Below, piece by piece: positions 1-13,472 of a stretch of DNA of 64,000 nt (position 1 is the first letter of the stretch; every line of letters begins with the position of its first letter). Below the pieces are notes generated by a model that saw only the letters and a program-made list of their open reading frames with translations, ran no database searches and was not told the DNA's origin. Made by a program: the position numbers and the translations under genes. Source of the DNA: Heterobilharzia americana. Its lineage: Eukaryota; Platyhelminthes; Trematoda; Strigeidida; Schistosomatidae. The stretch lies in NCBI GenBank assembly GCA_944470555.2, contig OX104134.1, positions 16,285,248 to 16,349,247 on the forward strand, in the 5' to 3' direction.

Positions 1-715
1 ACATAGGGCTTCAGTAGCACGTCTCCAATGCACTCTGTTCTCTCAAATCTTTTCAACATGGCTCCACGACAGCCCACAACCTCCCATTTCCTCCTAGCAC
101 GATCTCCTCCATGTCACCCTCGCCTCAGACGCCCAACTCGTCGCTTCCCATGGGGATTCCACTCGACCACCTGGCCTGACGCGTGATGTCCCCAGTCCGC
201 CTTCTCAGTGTATGCCCAATCCAATCCAATACAATCCAATCCATCTCCACTTCCTTCCACCACATATTTGTTCAGCGATAGCTTCTTGGTTGGTGCGTCG
301 CCAGGCCGCAGTTCCTTGTTGCTTATTCTCATTATTTTCGCCATCTGATCTTCAATAACGAGACAGAGTAGGCAGTTGTTGATCAATGTCTGTAGTTTGT
401 TGGAAATGTCTTTCGTAACGCGCCAAGTCTCTGAGCCATACAGAAGCACTGACTTGACTGAAGTTGGTGTTGAAAATCCGAATCTTGTTCCACATGATGA
501 GTGCAGTGCAAAAGATCTCCACACTGGTTTCAGGCTAATGAGCGACTGTCTCGCTTTTCCGATCCTGGCTGGCTTTGACATCCTCGTCTGTGCCTGTACC
601 GACTGTAGTTGAAACAGTGCTTCCTAGATAGGTGAAGGAGGTTACTTCCCTCAAGTTTCTCCCGTTCATGGTGATTGGAGCTTTCTGTTGTTTTTCGTTG
701 GGCGTCCTTCCTAAT
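1..715 (-). mobile_element. RTE-like non-LTR retrotransposon, 3' end fragment
   Basis: Read on the minus strand, this is the last part of a reverse transcriptase ORF and its C-terminal tail. Recognisable pieces are a YLGS-type segment near 630, RIGKARQSLISLKPVW near 530, SVLLYGSETW near 440 and a tail ending in PHGKRRVGRLRRG near 120. The same protein segments recur at 60270-61000, 50700-51400 and 54380-55060, so this is one dispersed family. The window edge cuts the element just before its 3' terminus, and the other end is lost near 715, which fits the 5' truncation usual for non-LTR elements. The reading frame is broken, so it is a dead copy. Assignment to the RTE clade (SR2-like in schistosomes) rests on the style of the protein and a trinucleotide tail seen in the sister copy at 60258; it is inference. 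Confidence 0.8.
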
Positions 716-2650
716 AAAAGTTATGAATTTTCTACAAATACTGCAGTCCCTCTATATTTATTGGAAGTAGCATTGCAAGTATAGTAGCACTAGGAACTTC
801 TTGGTTCAAATACATTGAATGAAGCCAAAATACAAGTAAATAATTAAATATAGTTGAATACGCTTCAATTTACTTCTTTTTCATATATGCTACATAGAAT
901 TGGACTATTGTGAAGATTTGTCTAACAAGTGCTAAGCGTCTGAAGTCATCATGCAGTAGCTCCTAGATCCACGTTTCGTGTATGTTGGGACTCATAACAA
1001 TGCTGTATGTGCAAGCAATCTTCGTTGACAGAGTTTTTCTTTGAGTCGTTGAGCAACTGAGATTAGCCCTTACTACTGACTGCAGATGTAAACGGTTGAG
1101 TAAAGCTTACCACAAGTTCACATTACGCAGCCGGTTGATCATACTTTGTTCCATGGTTAACGTATTTTGAATAGCATTCGTAACTCCTCATTAATATTTG
1201 TTTACCTTCCAGGGACATATTTTTGCATATAATCCAGTTTCCGAAAGTTAGCTGAAGTCTAAGTGTTTTGTGATGGGAAAACTTTGAATATCAATTTGAG
1301 TGACGGAAATAATATTTTAGACAAGGCATACTGTTGCTTGTTAGCGTATGATAACCCTAACTTCAGGATATCTTGTCAACTGACAGGTTAACTATGTTAC
1401 ATTTTCCTACGACTAGATATATACACTGATCGTTCACAAACACACAAACACTCGTATTCATGCAGAAAATTAGGAATTAAGATGTCAATGCATTCAGCAA
1501 GTGTTCAAAAACCCACACAACTTAGCCAATTAAGTGAATTACCTTTAAGTGCACGGATTCCTTGTCAGTTGTTGTAAAGAATGTGAAGGAAAAATCAATA
1601 GGATGCAAATAAATATTGGTTACGCGACTCAGCAGTAAGAACTCAGTGCAAACCCTGTCTAGAACGCTGGATTGGGTCGAGTATCTTTGTTTAAACATTT
1701 GAGTCATTTTGACGACTTACCTTCCGTATTCCCTGAAAATTCGTTTGTTTAAGTGCTATACTAATTTGCGAATGATAGTTTAATTTTGATAATAAAAGGC
1801 TACACTATTAATCCATGAATACATAGTCAAACTGACCCTTTATAGAAATCTTTGCAAAGCTACGTAGGAACATCGTAAATAAGGTCGTTTTTGAAATGAC
1901 CGACCAGAGGTAAGTGAATCAAAAACTCTACTTATCGGTAGTCAAAATGTTAGTTTGGAGCCACTCAAGGTCCACGTAACGAGGTTATAATTGAGCCACA
2001 GAATAACAGTTTTGTGCTAGGCGACATTGTTATCGATTATCATTTCATCTTATTGAGTGAATACAAAGCTAACTAGATTATTTGCCTTAGGTAAAACATT
2101 AATGGTTGGACTGTACTTTATGGGTACGGTAGTTGATCTCTAGCATGACCTTAAGCTGCTTATTTAGGTCATAGGGAATGAAATTTTGCGTTCAGGAGAT
2201 AAGCTTCACTTGTGTCATTAGAAAGGGGATTTCGGAAGTGAGAATTAAGGCTCAGAGTTAGAGATTAATTGTGACTTTCATCCTACTTTAAGGTTATCCT
2301 GATCACCTTTGCACTAATTGATAAAGTACAGTTTAACTGGTGTAATAAACTTGCTTACCATGCTTTTAATACAGTAATGTACTAAAGTGTTAGATTCTAT
2401 GATCAGCATTTAGCCGAATGTTTATTGATACTTGTAATTTCCCGCTGTCAACAATATTTACTCCGGAAGAGACGGCTGTCATGTCTTAGTAGCCGCGTAG
2501 ATAATCCTCTCATGCAGGAATCGAGTCTCGGAGAGAACAATAACACTCACTCACTCAGGAATAAATGTTAGCAAGCATGATTAGGTGATTAGAGAATAAT
2601 ATACCCCACTGCTCACCAATTCCTATACTTAATCCAGTCATACAGAGGGT
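716..2650. other. AT-rich DNA, nothing recognised
   Basis: No convincing ORF, RNA gene or repeat was recognised. The only open frame here (61 codons on the minus strand at 1522-1707) has no family resemblance and is of a length expected by chance. Confidence 0.5.
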
Positions 2651-2654
2651 TGGT

Positions 2655-2830
2655 CATGGCCTGGATGACCTAGTGATGAAGTTACTGACATCAGGCGTCA
2701 GTGGTATGGGTTTGAGTCACAGGAGGAACTCCACTTTCCTCATAGCTGCATAAAAGTCTTGTTGATGAGAGACAGCAATCATGAAACCTAGGCCAGGTTG
2801 AGCTTCCTGTCGACTGACTGCTAACATCTA
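2655..2830 (+). repeat. Smα-like hammerhead SINE, decayed copy
   Basis: A tRNA-like head starts near 2665 with GACCTAGTGATGAAG, an A-box-like stretch, and has a B-box-like GGGTTTGAGTC near 2710. About 50 bases later comes TTGATGAG followed by TGAAAC, the spacing of a hammerhead core, and then a GCTAAC end comparable with the GCTAGCCAC end of better copies. The core is mutated (first C changed to T), so cleavage is unlikely. Confidence 0.4.
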
Positions 2831-5800
2831 AAATCTCTGTATATTAATGAGATAACAGATAGCAAGCTAGAGCTAGCTGAAACGGGATTACAAAACAAGA
2901 CGCAAGATTTTGTACTTTAGAAAAAAAGAGAGATGAAAGTGGCTCCTCAGCTAGGTACTGTGTAAATCATTTCAATCCCAAGATTCATAATAAGCGAGAT
3001 AGTAAGTGACTGTAACTGCTAAAAAAAGGCGCTACAAACCCATTCACGCATGAGAAAATGGCATACAAAGAGGTGTAATCGTCTATATTTTTTTAAAATA
3101 ATCAACGTAATACTTATCGTACTGAGCTAAGAGGTTAGATGTTTTCGAAAGTTAAAAACAGGAATAGAAATGATATCGAATGACACATGAATCTACTGGA
3201 AGTTTAACAGTCATTAAGTCTGTTAAACCCTGAGCTGTAACATTTTAGGATGAAAATGAAAACTTGACGGGTGGACTCTAAAGCTTCTATAAGGCAGTCC
3301 GAGTAGATGACCACCCTTCTTTTTTCTCACTAGTCAATACATGAAAATTTGCTGTACAAAATGACAGAAATTTGATTATCATCTTTTTGGTGTCTTCAAA
3401 TTTGCTTTAATCGTGTAACTTCCTGTCTGTTCAAGCCATGTTTTGCCATATTTTCAGCAAACTTGTGTGACTTTTATGCACAGACTTGCATAAAGTAATT
3501 TTTCGAAACTTGAAGAATTTTGAATCGGCATTAACGAAGAAGTTAAAGTAGATGTGATGCAGCAGGAAACACTCACTGATGAAATACCGTTTATTCAAAC
3601 AAGACGCCTTTGTGATTAGCGTTTATATGTGATTAACTATCAAATAAAAGGGAAGCCTGTAAAATTGATTGTTTTATGCCACTAGCGCACAGTGTAACAA
3701 GTAGCATTTGCAAGTCTATAATTATGTAATCTAAGATCTAAATTGAAGTTTCTTTACGATACGCAAAGTCTTATTCATCCATATGGGATATCGTAGGAAA
3801 CGATCAGCCATTGGAGCCAACCAGCAATAAAGTGAGCGAAAGTAGGAATATTCTTTCACCAGCAATCTGACATGCTTCTTTCCCTTAAAGTGTAACCAAC
3901 CGTACACTGTTTGGAAGTTTTTGCTCGAGTATTTCATGTTCAATCAGTATTTGTTCTGTCATTAGTTATAGCCTATTTACATCTGTGAACACACGTTTGT
4001 GTATACTTCGTATCAGTCAGAGTTAGTAAGTTTCAGCAAACTATCCTTTGCCTTAGAGTGATCTTCTCACTTCTCATACTGAGACTGTAGTGCTTGTTCT
4101 CATCGTACCGGTGATAGTAGAAATAAATAATAGTCTTTTGTCATCTTCGTTAACTTTCTTTAATTCAAGAAGTGAATGCAACATTACTACTTATTAATAG
4201 GTCAGTACATTCTGAAGTTAGATTAAATTTTAGTGTACGTAGGTGGTAATGTTGGTACTCTTAGCTGTACTACTATCACCACTGATTGACTGAATTTTAC
4301 TGGCTACTTCACAATTATGGTCATTGGTGACTATACATTTTTATTCTGAGCCATTGATTTCATGATGAGGTGTTTTAAAGGGGACAGACTACTGTTTGGT
4401 TCAAATATCCGCCCGATCATTTCATCCAAGGTAGAAGTTTAATGTCTTCATTGAAAGTTTACCAAAGAGTCACATTTACGACATGGTTTCCATACATTTA
4501 TAAAGCTTGCACCTGCAAGTGGTATGGTAACAGTTTTGTTAATTTCTGGTGACAATCAAAGGAAATAACCAATCATAAACCAGTTCTTTAGGGCAAGCTA
4601 CTGAATCACTCATAGAGAGATATTGACAGCCCACTTTATAGTGAAGTTCGTGCTGATGATGTTATTTAGAAAGACAATGAAAGCTTCACGTTAAAAACAC
4701 CCAGCGCTCAGAGAACACAACACAGTCATGATAAAAATCTAGCTTTCACGACAGAAGAGTTAGTTTAAGATTGCATCAATGACATTGACTTCCATATCAG
4801 CGAATTATGGGGAAATGCCAAATCGATGGGTTTCCGTTGATTTCATTAAAGCTGTGATTTAGAAAAAGTAAGTTTCACATTTACGCTTTGCTTACACATA
4901 ATGCCCCGTTAATAAATAATAATTGAGCAGACTGAATCTGACTGAATCCAAATGAAAACTGTACTCTTGATTATATTCCACAGATATCGATTTCAGTTCG
5001 TCGTCATGATTGCGTAAAGCAAATTATCTATTTGCATACAGCTTTTTGAAGAAGAAGGAATGCTTCCAACAGTTTTGTTAAACTCTTATGCATACTTTCT
5101 GAGGGGATTGTAGTCATCAGATTGACGTAATGTCAATGATTGTTTGCATACTCCTAAAAACGTTTTTCATCTCTCTTTCCCTTTAACCTATTTTTGTTTT
5201 CAAAGTTTTCTATTAACCATCTGATAATTTCATTTTTTTATTACTTATCTTTTGTTGCACATATAGATCTAGGAGATTTCAATCAGCCATTGTTCTCTAT
5301 CCCATGGACTGAATGAACAAGCAGGTTGTTGAAACTTTATTGAAATAAAATAAGCAAAAAATGAATACTTTTTCATCTCCTTTTCAAGAGTGACATGCGA
5401 AAAAACAACTTTAAAAACTATAATGCAAATTTACAGAGAGATATGATTCGAAAGTACAGTAAGTCAACTTTTTTTCCATTTTCTAATCAGCAGTTTAATC
5501 ATCTAGATGTATTCTATAATGGTTTTTCAAAAATATGGGAACAGGCAATTCTGATGTAACCAGTTCTATATCTGGCAAAGCTAAGGAATGATTCGTTAGT
5601 AGCTTCATTCGATCTAAAACAATCACGTGAATACAAATTTATCTATCCAGCATATGGTTCTGTCGCATTTCTTTTTCAGGCTGTTGTGTAAGGTAGTAAA
5701 TCTTTGGTAATTTGTCACTGGAGAGCAACCAATTTCATGCTATCTTAATTGTTGACCTAATTCTATCGATCATTTTACAATGTGACGACCAAGTTGTGAG

Positions 5801-5915
5801 GCTTACCCACACAGTACACTTCGATGGACGTCAAACGATTGAAGATAACCACCAGGAAGACGTGGACCTAGACTTCGTGATTGTTACTACTCTTCACTAA
5901 GGCGTATTTAGAACT
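2831..5915. other. AT-rich DNA, nothing recognised
   Basis: Only short chance ORFs are present. No splice-flanked coding segment, repeat family or RNA gene was recognised. Confidence 0.45.
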
Positions 5916-5920
5916 TTGGA

Positions 5921-6000
5921 GGAAGTGATGTCCCCTTCGAGATTCGAACTCACTTAATCCAGCGCTGTAATCGTTGACGTTACCACTGAGGTATCGGTAA
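5921..6000 (-). repeat. tRNA-like SINE head fragment
   Basis: Read on the minus strand the segment has CCTCAGTGGTAACGTC (A-box-like) followed about 35 bases later by GAGTTCGAATCTCG (B-box-like), the internal promoter layout of tRNA-derived SINEs seen elsewhere in this window. No hammerhead was recognised downstream of it, so it may be a truncated or different SINE. Confidence 0.35.
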
Positions 6001-6840
6001 ATGTAGAAAAGAATAATGGCCCCTAATCTCTCGGAGCTACTCAAACTTCATCGACTTTCTCGTAAACAACACGATGATAACATAACTATTCTCAGTTCAT
6101 TTAGCGGAATAGATAAGTAACTATGACACTCATAAGGTTGCCAAACGCCTCTCAGGTATCAACGTGATGAAGCTTGCGCGGTGCAGTTAGATGGCTTGCT
6201 TATTTGAACTGCCATGAAATCTTGAGATGGAATAGGCACTAGTGAATGCAGGTCGAGCCTACTTACATACATGATCGTGAGCTTCCCCGTGGTCCTGCCA
6301 GATTGCAATCAGTACACAGGTCCACAGAACCTTAAGAGTTGTTCAGTGACGCAGATTGTCAAAGCATGGATGGACAAGTATACCGTCAACACTCCACCCA
6401 GTTAATTAGTTCTGGGGGCACTGCAAAATGAAGAAGCCAAGAGAGTTCATCTCCCTAGTTCCGAAAGTCAGTGTTAATGAAGCAATCACAAGAAAATCGT
6501 TTACGGCATACCTTGAGAATATGAGCGGTATTGTTTTCGGAATGCCGGATATCGTTTGCCATAGTCATGACCTAAAGAGGACCAGGTCGCCTGCGTGCTT
6601 GCCTCTGACTACGTTTCAGTGAGGGCGGAGATCGGATGCTCCGAGGAGGTATACTAAATCTTTATCTGCAAGACTGTGAGTAATCACGTCTGCCCACTGG
6701 TAAGTAATTACGGTCAACGAGCCAATCAACCGGAGAACAAGGATACGTTGTAGCGTAATAGTTGGGAGGAAGGATTCATTGGTGAAATTTGCTGGAGGGT
6801 TAACTGGAATGCTCTGGCAGGAGTTTTTGTTTTCTTGTGG
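6001..6840. other. unexplained block with higher GC
   Basis: This stretch is visibly richer in G and C than its surroundings and lies next to the SINE head at 5921-6000. It holds a 64-codon plus-strand ORF (6428-6622) without recognisable motifs. It could be the body of an old repeat, but I could not match it to anything else in the window. Confidence 0.25.
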
Positions 6841-8250
6841 ATGCGTTACGTATGAATCTCTCCTGTTTGGTGAAGGGTCTGATCCCTTAGGTTCAAGAAA
6901 CTGTAATGTTCAAGCAAACGAATATCCGGCCTAGATCTGGGAGCTTGGCTGGAAGTTGGAGTAAGACTTAACTTTAGGCTCCCGTCAATATATCCTGTGA
7001 AAACACTGATCTTCACTAAGGAAAGTAAAACCATTTCAATGATGTGTGGTAAATAACGCCCAAGAGTTAAGGTGTCCCCATTTAGTGGGTAAATACCACA
7101 AAAGTTTTAGAAATTAGCATGAAGAATCAAGTAGGAAATATACCAAAGTATTGATATGGAATATTTTCTGAATATTAATAGAAACCCATCAAGCCTTCGA
7201 GTAAGAGAGCAAGAGAGACCTCTGTATTTGATCAGTAATTATTCCAGAATGTAGTGACCATGAAATTGGACTTAATGCTTTTGGTGTTTACAAACAGCCC
7301 TATCTAGGATTCTCATTTTCATTAGCGTTTTATTTAACTAAAGTAGCTAGTAAGTTAGTATTAAGATCCTAAAATGAAGTGCATTGATCTATCAAAGTCT
7401 TCTGCTAACCATGACTAATAACCAGACAGAAAATTCATCAGTAAAGGTGATTTTTAGCCAAACCCACCTAAAAATTGCCGAACCTTTTTTATTATGATTC
7501 CCTCTAAGCCTGTCATTTAAAGATGTCTCAGATTACACACCAGTACTGTTTTATGTATTTCTTCATGTTAAAGTGATATTATAGATCATGAAGCCGCTAC
7601 TCTGACTCAGCTGTTTACTTCATCACGCTGCGCTATACAGAAACATAGGTGTTTGTTCAGAGTTTGTGAAAGCGATAGAAATAAAGAATAGCAGCAACGA
7701 CCAACACCTGGTCAAATGACCTTGGGCAACCTATGAGAATCACTGAACTCTTGAAGCAGATATCACTGTTAATAAGTGAAGAAAGCAGGAGAGAAGGTAA
7801 AAGTAAGTTTAAGACAGGATAGTTTTGCCGTCTATGTTTTAAAAGGGCTTCTTAGCTTGTAATTGATGTCACCGATGAACCGGTAAACCAACTCCTAAAC
7901 ATATATTCACCTAGCCACCTACAGCTCAGATTTTTTTCTCCTGTTGCCTCAAAATCCTTTGGTACAATAGGTACACGTACTGATGATTCGATCATCAAAG
8001 TTAGACAAATGATTCGCTGTGTGATGAATAAATACCAAGGATGACAGATAAAGGTATCCCATCACTGATGGATATGTATTGTCGTTCTAGACCGCACTAT
8101 AATTAGAATAGTAGGTAATAGCGTGTAAGCACTGTAGTATGAAGCTCTGTTTATAAAGATTCTCCTCTTGTTAGTGTCACATATACTGAATATCTACGTT
8201 TTGTTTTGGTCATCCACGATTATACTTCCCCTTTATCAGGGGATTTTGAT
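6841..8250. other. AT-rich DNA, nothing recognised
   Basis: Only chance ORFs are seen; no repeat or RNA gene was recognised. Confidence 0.45.
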
Positions 8251-8254
8251 CTAT

Positions 8255-8415
8255 ATTGACGCCAACTCCAACTCATTTTTTATGATGCATTGTCGCTGAA
8301 GTTGGGTTACTACCACAGGTGAAACAACCCTTACTGAGAGGTAGGTACATCGGGCTGGCAAGTACCAAGTAGGATGAAAGGGATGTTTGAATTTCACTGC
8401 TAGCCACTATCCAGT
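8255..8415 (+). repeat. Smα-like hammerhead SINE, decayed copy
   Basis: The 3' half (8341-8411) follows the Smα hammerhead layout: GTACATC, a degraded core region, AGGATGAAAG at the place of the stem II arm plus GAAA, and the characteristic ending TTTCACTGCTAGCCAC. The CUGANGA box has decayed, so the ribozyme should be inactive. The upstream tRNA-like head is poorly preserved. Confidence 0.4.
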
Positions 8416-9296
8416 CGTGACACCACTGTTTTATTAAAGATACTTCTTATATGCTTTAGAAGCCGATAAAGTTTCAAACCAAGCAGCCAGAGTTTCAAGT
8501 ATAGCCATCCCCGCAAATTCCAGGGAAAGCAAATTGTGGTTCATCTGTATATACTTACTTCCTACCTCTTTTATACTTCTTCATATTGTTGGCGAAAAGT
8601 GGAACGGTTTAATAGAACTGGAAGAGGTACTTGTTTCCTACTGATGCAAATGACTTCAGTAGTCATATGCAGGTGAACTTAATGAATGGACCCGTAAGAT
8701 TCATTTCCAAGAAGAAAATGCGTCAAAAGAAAGATGAGATTTCATAACCAGCTAAGATGTAAATGAAGAACACAAGTTATTTCATAGAATGTAACATAAA
8801 GTCTACATTTTGCTTCGATTGACTAACATTCTCACTTAACCAGATGGCTTGTATTAAGATTTTACTGTTAGGGCTCCTGTTGTTTGTGAAAGAAGTTTAA
8901 TCTGTGAAGGTGAGATGAAAAATACAGACACTGAATCCCACTATTCTTCTTTCGTTCCAAATAACGATTTAACAATACACACTGTGAAGATGACGCTGAA
9001 ACATTGGAACTTGTGTGATGTTTTTAAAGCTACTCATAAGTAGTTGAGTGCATAATCTTAATTTCCGTAGGATGAGTAAGTGCTTTAGGGAAGTTTCTGT
9101 ATTTACTGTCATGGCTGTTAAGAATCCCTTTTTACTAGCTTTTTGAGTAAACAACATTCATATTTATTATGAGGCTGCTGAATGTTCAAGCCTTTTGAAT
9201 GGAAATTGGTGTGCCATCAAATTCCTGAATGTTTTTCATGAGAAAAGGGTAGAAGTACAGCATTCAAGCCAGTTTGGTTTTCTAAACAACACAGTT
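8416..9296. other. AT-rich DNA, nothing recognised
   Basis: No gene or repeat was recognised between two Smα-like copies. Confidence 0.45.
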
Positions 9297-9465
9297 CCAC
9301 AGTGACCTAGCAGATAACGCTTTGGCGTTGGGGTTGGATTCTTAATTGGAACACCATCACTCACTGTAGTGCAGGCACATCCAGAGAGCGAGTCACAAGG
9401 AGCGTGAAACGCGTGTCATGGATTCCACTGCTAGCCACCAGGAGGCAAATTACAAAACAGTTATC
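9297..9465 (+). repeat. Smα-like hammerhead SINE, decayed copy
   Basis: The tRNA-like head is visible as GACCTAGCAGATAACGC near 9304, with a GGTTGGATTC B-box relic near 9332. The hammerhead part follows at about 9373-9432: CACATCCAG, a damaged core, GTGAAACGCGTGTC (GAAA, short self-complementary stem III and the cleavage triplet) and then GATTCCACTGCTAGCCACCA. The CUGANGA box reads AGAGCGA, so catalysis is probably lost. The ending is shared with the copies near 8400 and 35790. Confidence 0.6.
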
Positions 9466-11615
9466 AGTTTCTCTTCAAATGTTCAATGTTGCAGCGACAT
9501 TTTATGGAGATAAACAGAGAAAATCATTCAGTATTTATAAGAATTTTGAGTGATCATAGTGGTTACTCCTTTTATTCTTACTTCATGAAAGTTTTGCAAA
9601 AAGATTCTCATTTGGTTTCACTGTTAAGAACATTTGATGTACAGCTGTTGAATCCGCAAACCTCTAGTAATTAACACCAGTGGATTTTTTGTTGCAGAAA
9701 GTAGTCTGTAAATATCCTTCCTTGTGTTTTCCTTTCACTTATGGAGTTCTTACGCATAATCTACACTTCTAGCCGATATGAGAACACCTTAATAATAGGA
9801 TCACATTAAAGTAACAACCGCATCTTAATCTAGTCACTGTGATAATATAGTAGCGCTTTTTCTGTCCTTAAATATGCCTACATGTAGACAGTCATAAAAA
9901 TACACATGTGTGATGCAAACTGACCAATGTAGCTTGGCTAAGAATCCTCGGGTAAGGCTGTACTTTGTTACATATTAGGGGACTTCATGTAACCAGTACG
10001 AATGAGCAAATAAGTGAACTTGCATTGTCAGTTCAGCAGTCTATGTATAATACCGTTCTCTGTCTTCTGTAATAACATGTAGCTGTGAGTGTATGAAATT
10101 TTTCCTGATGAAAAATCAAAAATGTATTATGTCCAGCAACTTAAGCTGTGAAATTCAGTGTAGTACTTGTGATAAGGCACGTGTATTATCAAAAAGAAAA
10201 ACCCTGATATGAGTTTTAAGTTGCAGTTGCCTCATTACTAATGATCAGCTTGTTAGTCTAAGGAAATCTTTGGTAGTCTCATCAAGGAGTGTTTAATGCG
10301 GAATGGTTTACTTTTTGAAAACAAGTTTTGCATTACTGTCTTTCTGTTCTCGAATGAGAATAAACTTCCTGAATGTGGAACAGTATTTCTGATATGATTA
10401 GGAGAAAGACGTTTTCATCGCGAACGTTTAGGTCACCTAGGGCTGGGAAATCAGGTGGATAGTTTAACGTTGAGATCGCTTTTCCATACTTCAGGTGTCT
10501 AGTATGTGATTGTCGGTAGCAATTAGATTCATTTATGATAAACTAATTATTACTGGATACTTACTACTGTTCACGACAGCCAGACAAACTGCTAGCATTT
10601 ACAGTGACTTCTCTGAGCTTATAATCGGTCAAGACTGTTCATATACTGGTCAACATCTGGAGGCTTGGTTATTCATCTAACTTCAAAACCATACAGTGCA
10701 AATTTAGTCATTCATGGAGTAATAAATAAAGTGGTTTAGTCAGCCACACTTTTGAAAAAATCCAGTGTTTTCGTTCGCATAACGGTGAATAACCAGTTTT
10801 TATGATAATCATTGACAGTACTCAGCTTAGGTTCTGTCATCATTCCAGTGAAACAGGTGAATAAATGTAGTCGTTTGCGGGCAGTTACTCTCTGCCCAGA
10901 TATCATATTTGTAATGCTATGGCTGTGTACTGCAGGCAGTACTAACTGGTGATCGATAGACAATAGACCACTACCCATTCAGCTCTTCACTGTCTTAGCT
11001 AGTAGAGGATGAACCTACTGCAGTAAATACCGTACTGGCTCTACTACAATAGCTGGAAGCAAGACGCAAGTTCTTGTATACATAGTCCTTTGGTGTGCAC
11101 TTGGTAAACAAAAAGCTAGAAATTATGCCACTCAAAAGAAACTGGCTAGTTTTATGAGGTGTGAAAGAGAATCACAAACACCATAGAACTTTCGAATGCA
11201 AAAATCGGTTTCACAAAATAGGTGTAGGTAAAGTCAAGTGACCAGGAAATAAGGCCATATATAGTCTGTTCGCATTGATTACTAACTAGTATTCAGCTTG
11301 CCTGATAGGTTATTTGAAAAGTTGCTGTGGTGATGTTCATTCATTTTCACATGCGTGTATCAACAATGCCTCCGGGTAATAATCCATATAGGGACCTAAG
11401 AGTGGCAGAACATCTACCCAGTTGGTTTCATGAATATCGATAAATGTAGGTGACAGACAACCTTAAAACTACCCAGTGACGGTCACATAATTGGTATTAA
11501 AACAGTATTTACAGTCTTTGTGTAGAAACTGTGAAGTGTTGTAATGCAGTGCTACAATTTTCTCTGTATTCTTCAAAGAAGCCTGGAAATTCCTGATAAA
11601 CCTTCACAATCAAAC
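9466..11615. other. AT-rich DNA, nothing recognised
   Basis: Several short ORFs of 60-80 codons occur, but none has recognisable motifs or splice context, and no repeat was recognised. Confidence 0.45.
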
Positions 11616-11621
11616 AAAGGA

Positions 11622-11904
11622 TGTCGAACGTTCGAGAAAAACCACGTGATCATATGTGTGAGACTCAGATTGGTTATAGAACTCTCTATAAAAGTGTAGA
11701 ACTTTCCAACCAACTTTCCACCAACAAATGTACATAAACCGTTAATTTATGTATATATATATATATCGACTGGACAATAAACTGTTATCGTCTTTGCTGC
11801 TTCTTTCTGTTTTCGAGGAGCCGAGATATCATCAAGGGTGGAGCCTAAGATTATTGTTCAAGAGTCCATTCCTATATAGTTATATATACACCTATATCTA
11901 ACAC
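11622..11904 (+). repeat. possible solo LTR
   Basis: The stretch starts TGTCGAACGTTCGAG and has a TATA-box-like CTCTATAAAAG near 11690. An AATAAA (ACAATAAACTG) follows near 11775, and a GC-richer segment with GAGGAGCCGAGATATC comes after it. Promoter and polyadenylation signal this close together is the U3-R-U5 layout of a long terminal repeat. AAGGA lies directly before the TGT (11617-11621) and again at 11905-11909, which could be a 5-bp target duplication. The 3' end would then read AACAC instead of the usual CA, so the boundary is uncertain. No internal retroviral-type ORF lies nearby. A transcribed 3' UTR or another repeat is the alternative. Confidence 0.35.
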
Positions 11905-11909
11905 AAGGA

Positions 11910-13335
11910 CATATCAGGTGTGTATGCTTTGTTTGTCAAAGCTCTAGCCGTACGCATTAAGCCGTTTTTTGTGTGTACTGAAATAATTTATTGTAGTGAT
12001 CGAATTACGGCATTGTGGTGGGTTATAATTCCATTAGAGTTGTTTCACTAAATGTATTATTGGGGAAAGAGTTTGATTTACCGATGACATTTTGAACACA
12101 ATATGACACCTGTAACTATATCAGGATGATATGTGATAGGATTTTCCAAGTCGTGTTAATTTCCTATGAAATCATAAGATTCCTTTTTTCATACACTTTC
12201 TTCCAAACCTATCCGTTGCATTGCCACTCAACTTTTCTTTGTCCTTATCAACTTGGACGAAACAACATTCAGTTGTTAAAACTGATTCACTTTAAAAGTA
12301 GCTGACATTCTCAGCTGTCTAACTGTGTTTCATTCTTATACTTCTATTCTCGTTGAACTTGTTATAGCGAAGTGAAGAAATAAAAATAGCAATCTGAGAA
12401 AAACATTATAGACCATATTGGTTGATTTTACTTAAGTGATATTCTACTGAAATTTGTTTTAGAGTACAGTTGTGTAGCTCAACTGAATAGTTTTCGTATA
12501 TTTAAGAGTTTCCTACCAACTCCTGACTTCTTCCTGTGTGATTTTTTATTACAAAATAATTGAATGTGTAGTGGGATCGAATATTGTACACTATACCTAT
12601 TTCTACCTGTGAAATTAGTCGTTTCATTTTTATGCATTATGATTGGTTGTGCACATTTGCTTCACCTATACGTATGGATGACTCTGCATGAATCTCAGTT
12701 CAGAGAGAAACTAGCTTTTGTTTTCTATTGTACAACTGGAATTCATTTCAGTGGGGAACTCACAGACTTATTAAAGCACAGAAAAGTACTGCGTTATTTA
12801 GATAGTGAAGCATGATGAGTGCTGAAATCAGGTAACAAAGTTGTATATTTTGCTGCTGTCAGTTCAAACATAAGATGTCAAGTCATGTGAGTTTATTTGT
12901 TCTTATCACACAGGTATTATACATGATTGAAAACACGTAAAGCAGATAATCTAGTATTGTCAACCATAGGATGGTGGACATGCTAAGTTGATAGAAAGAT
13001 TGTCTAGAGGTCGATGAGAGAATAGCTGATTTGAAAACAGATTACATTTACCTTCAGTAAAACAGCAAACAGAGATTAGTATCTTCCGCGTACAGGTAAC
13101 TCTGAAACGATCTATAGTGAACACTCTTTTAAAATCAACTACTTCCCTATGAACCTACAAGTTTGAGAAACATCTGATACTCTCTGGCAGATAACATCCA
13201 GATTGACTTTTCAAAATTCTGGTTATAAATTATAGTCTATATGTTCAGATGTGAGGATGTATGCTTACCGATAACATTGGATGATAGCTGCACCATATCA
13301 CGGGTCGATACAAGTCATAAGATGTAAGCCTTTGA
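11910..13335. other. AT-rich DNA, nothing recognised
   Basis: The longest open frame is 83 codons (12564-12815, plus strand) and does not start with ATG. It resembles no family I know. Confidence 0.4.
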
Positions 13336-13339
13336 ATTC

Positions 13340-13472
13340 ACATTAGGTGGTGTAGTGATATCATGGTCATCATGAGAGCAGACGGTCTTCGACCTGATTC
13401 TTCCTGTGAACATGGATGTGAAATACTGAGAAGTCCCAAACTAGGATGCAGCAGTTGCTCAGCAATCCATTC
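13340..13472 (+). repeat. hammerhead SINE (B type), decayed copy
   Basis: A weak tRNA-like head (GGTGTAGTGATATCATGG, then GGTCTTCGACCTGATTC) precedes ACTGAGAAGTCCCAAACTAGG at 13424-13444. That stretch is close to the intact B-type hammerhead at 37020-37065, but the GAAA box is lost. An old, inactive copy. Confidence 0.4.
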
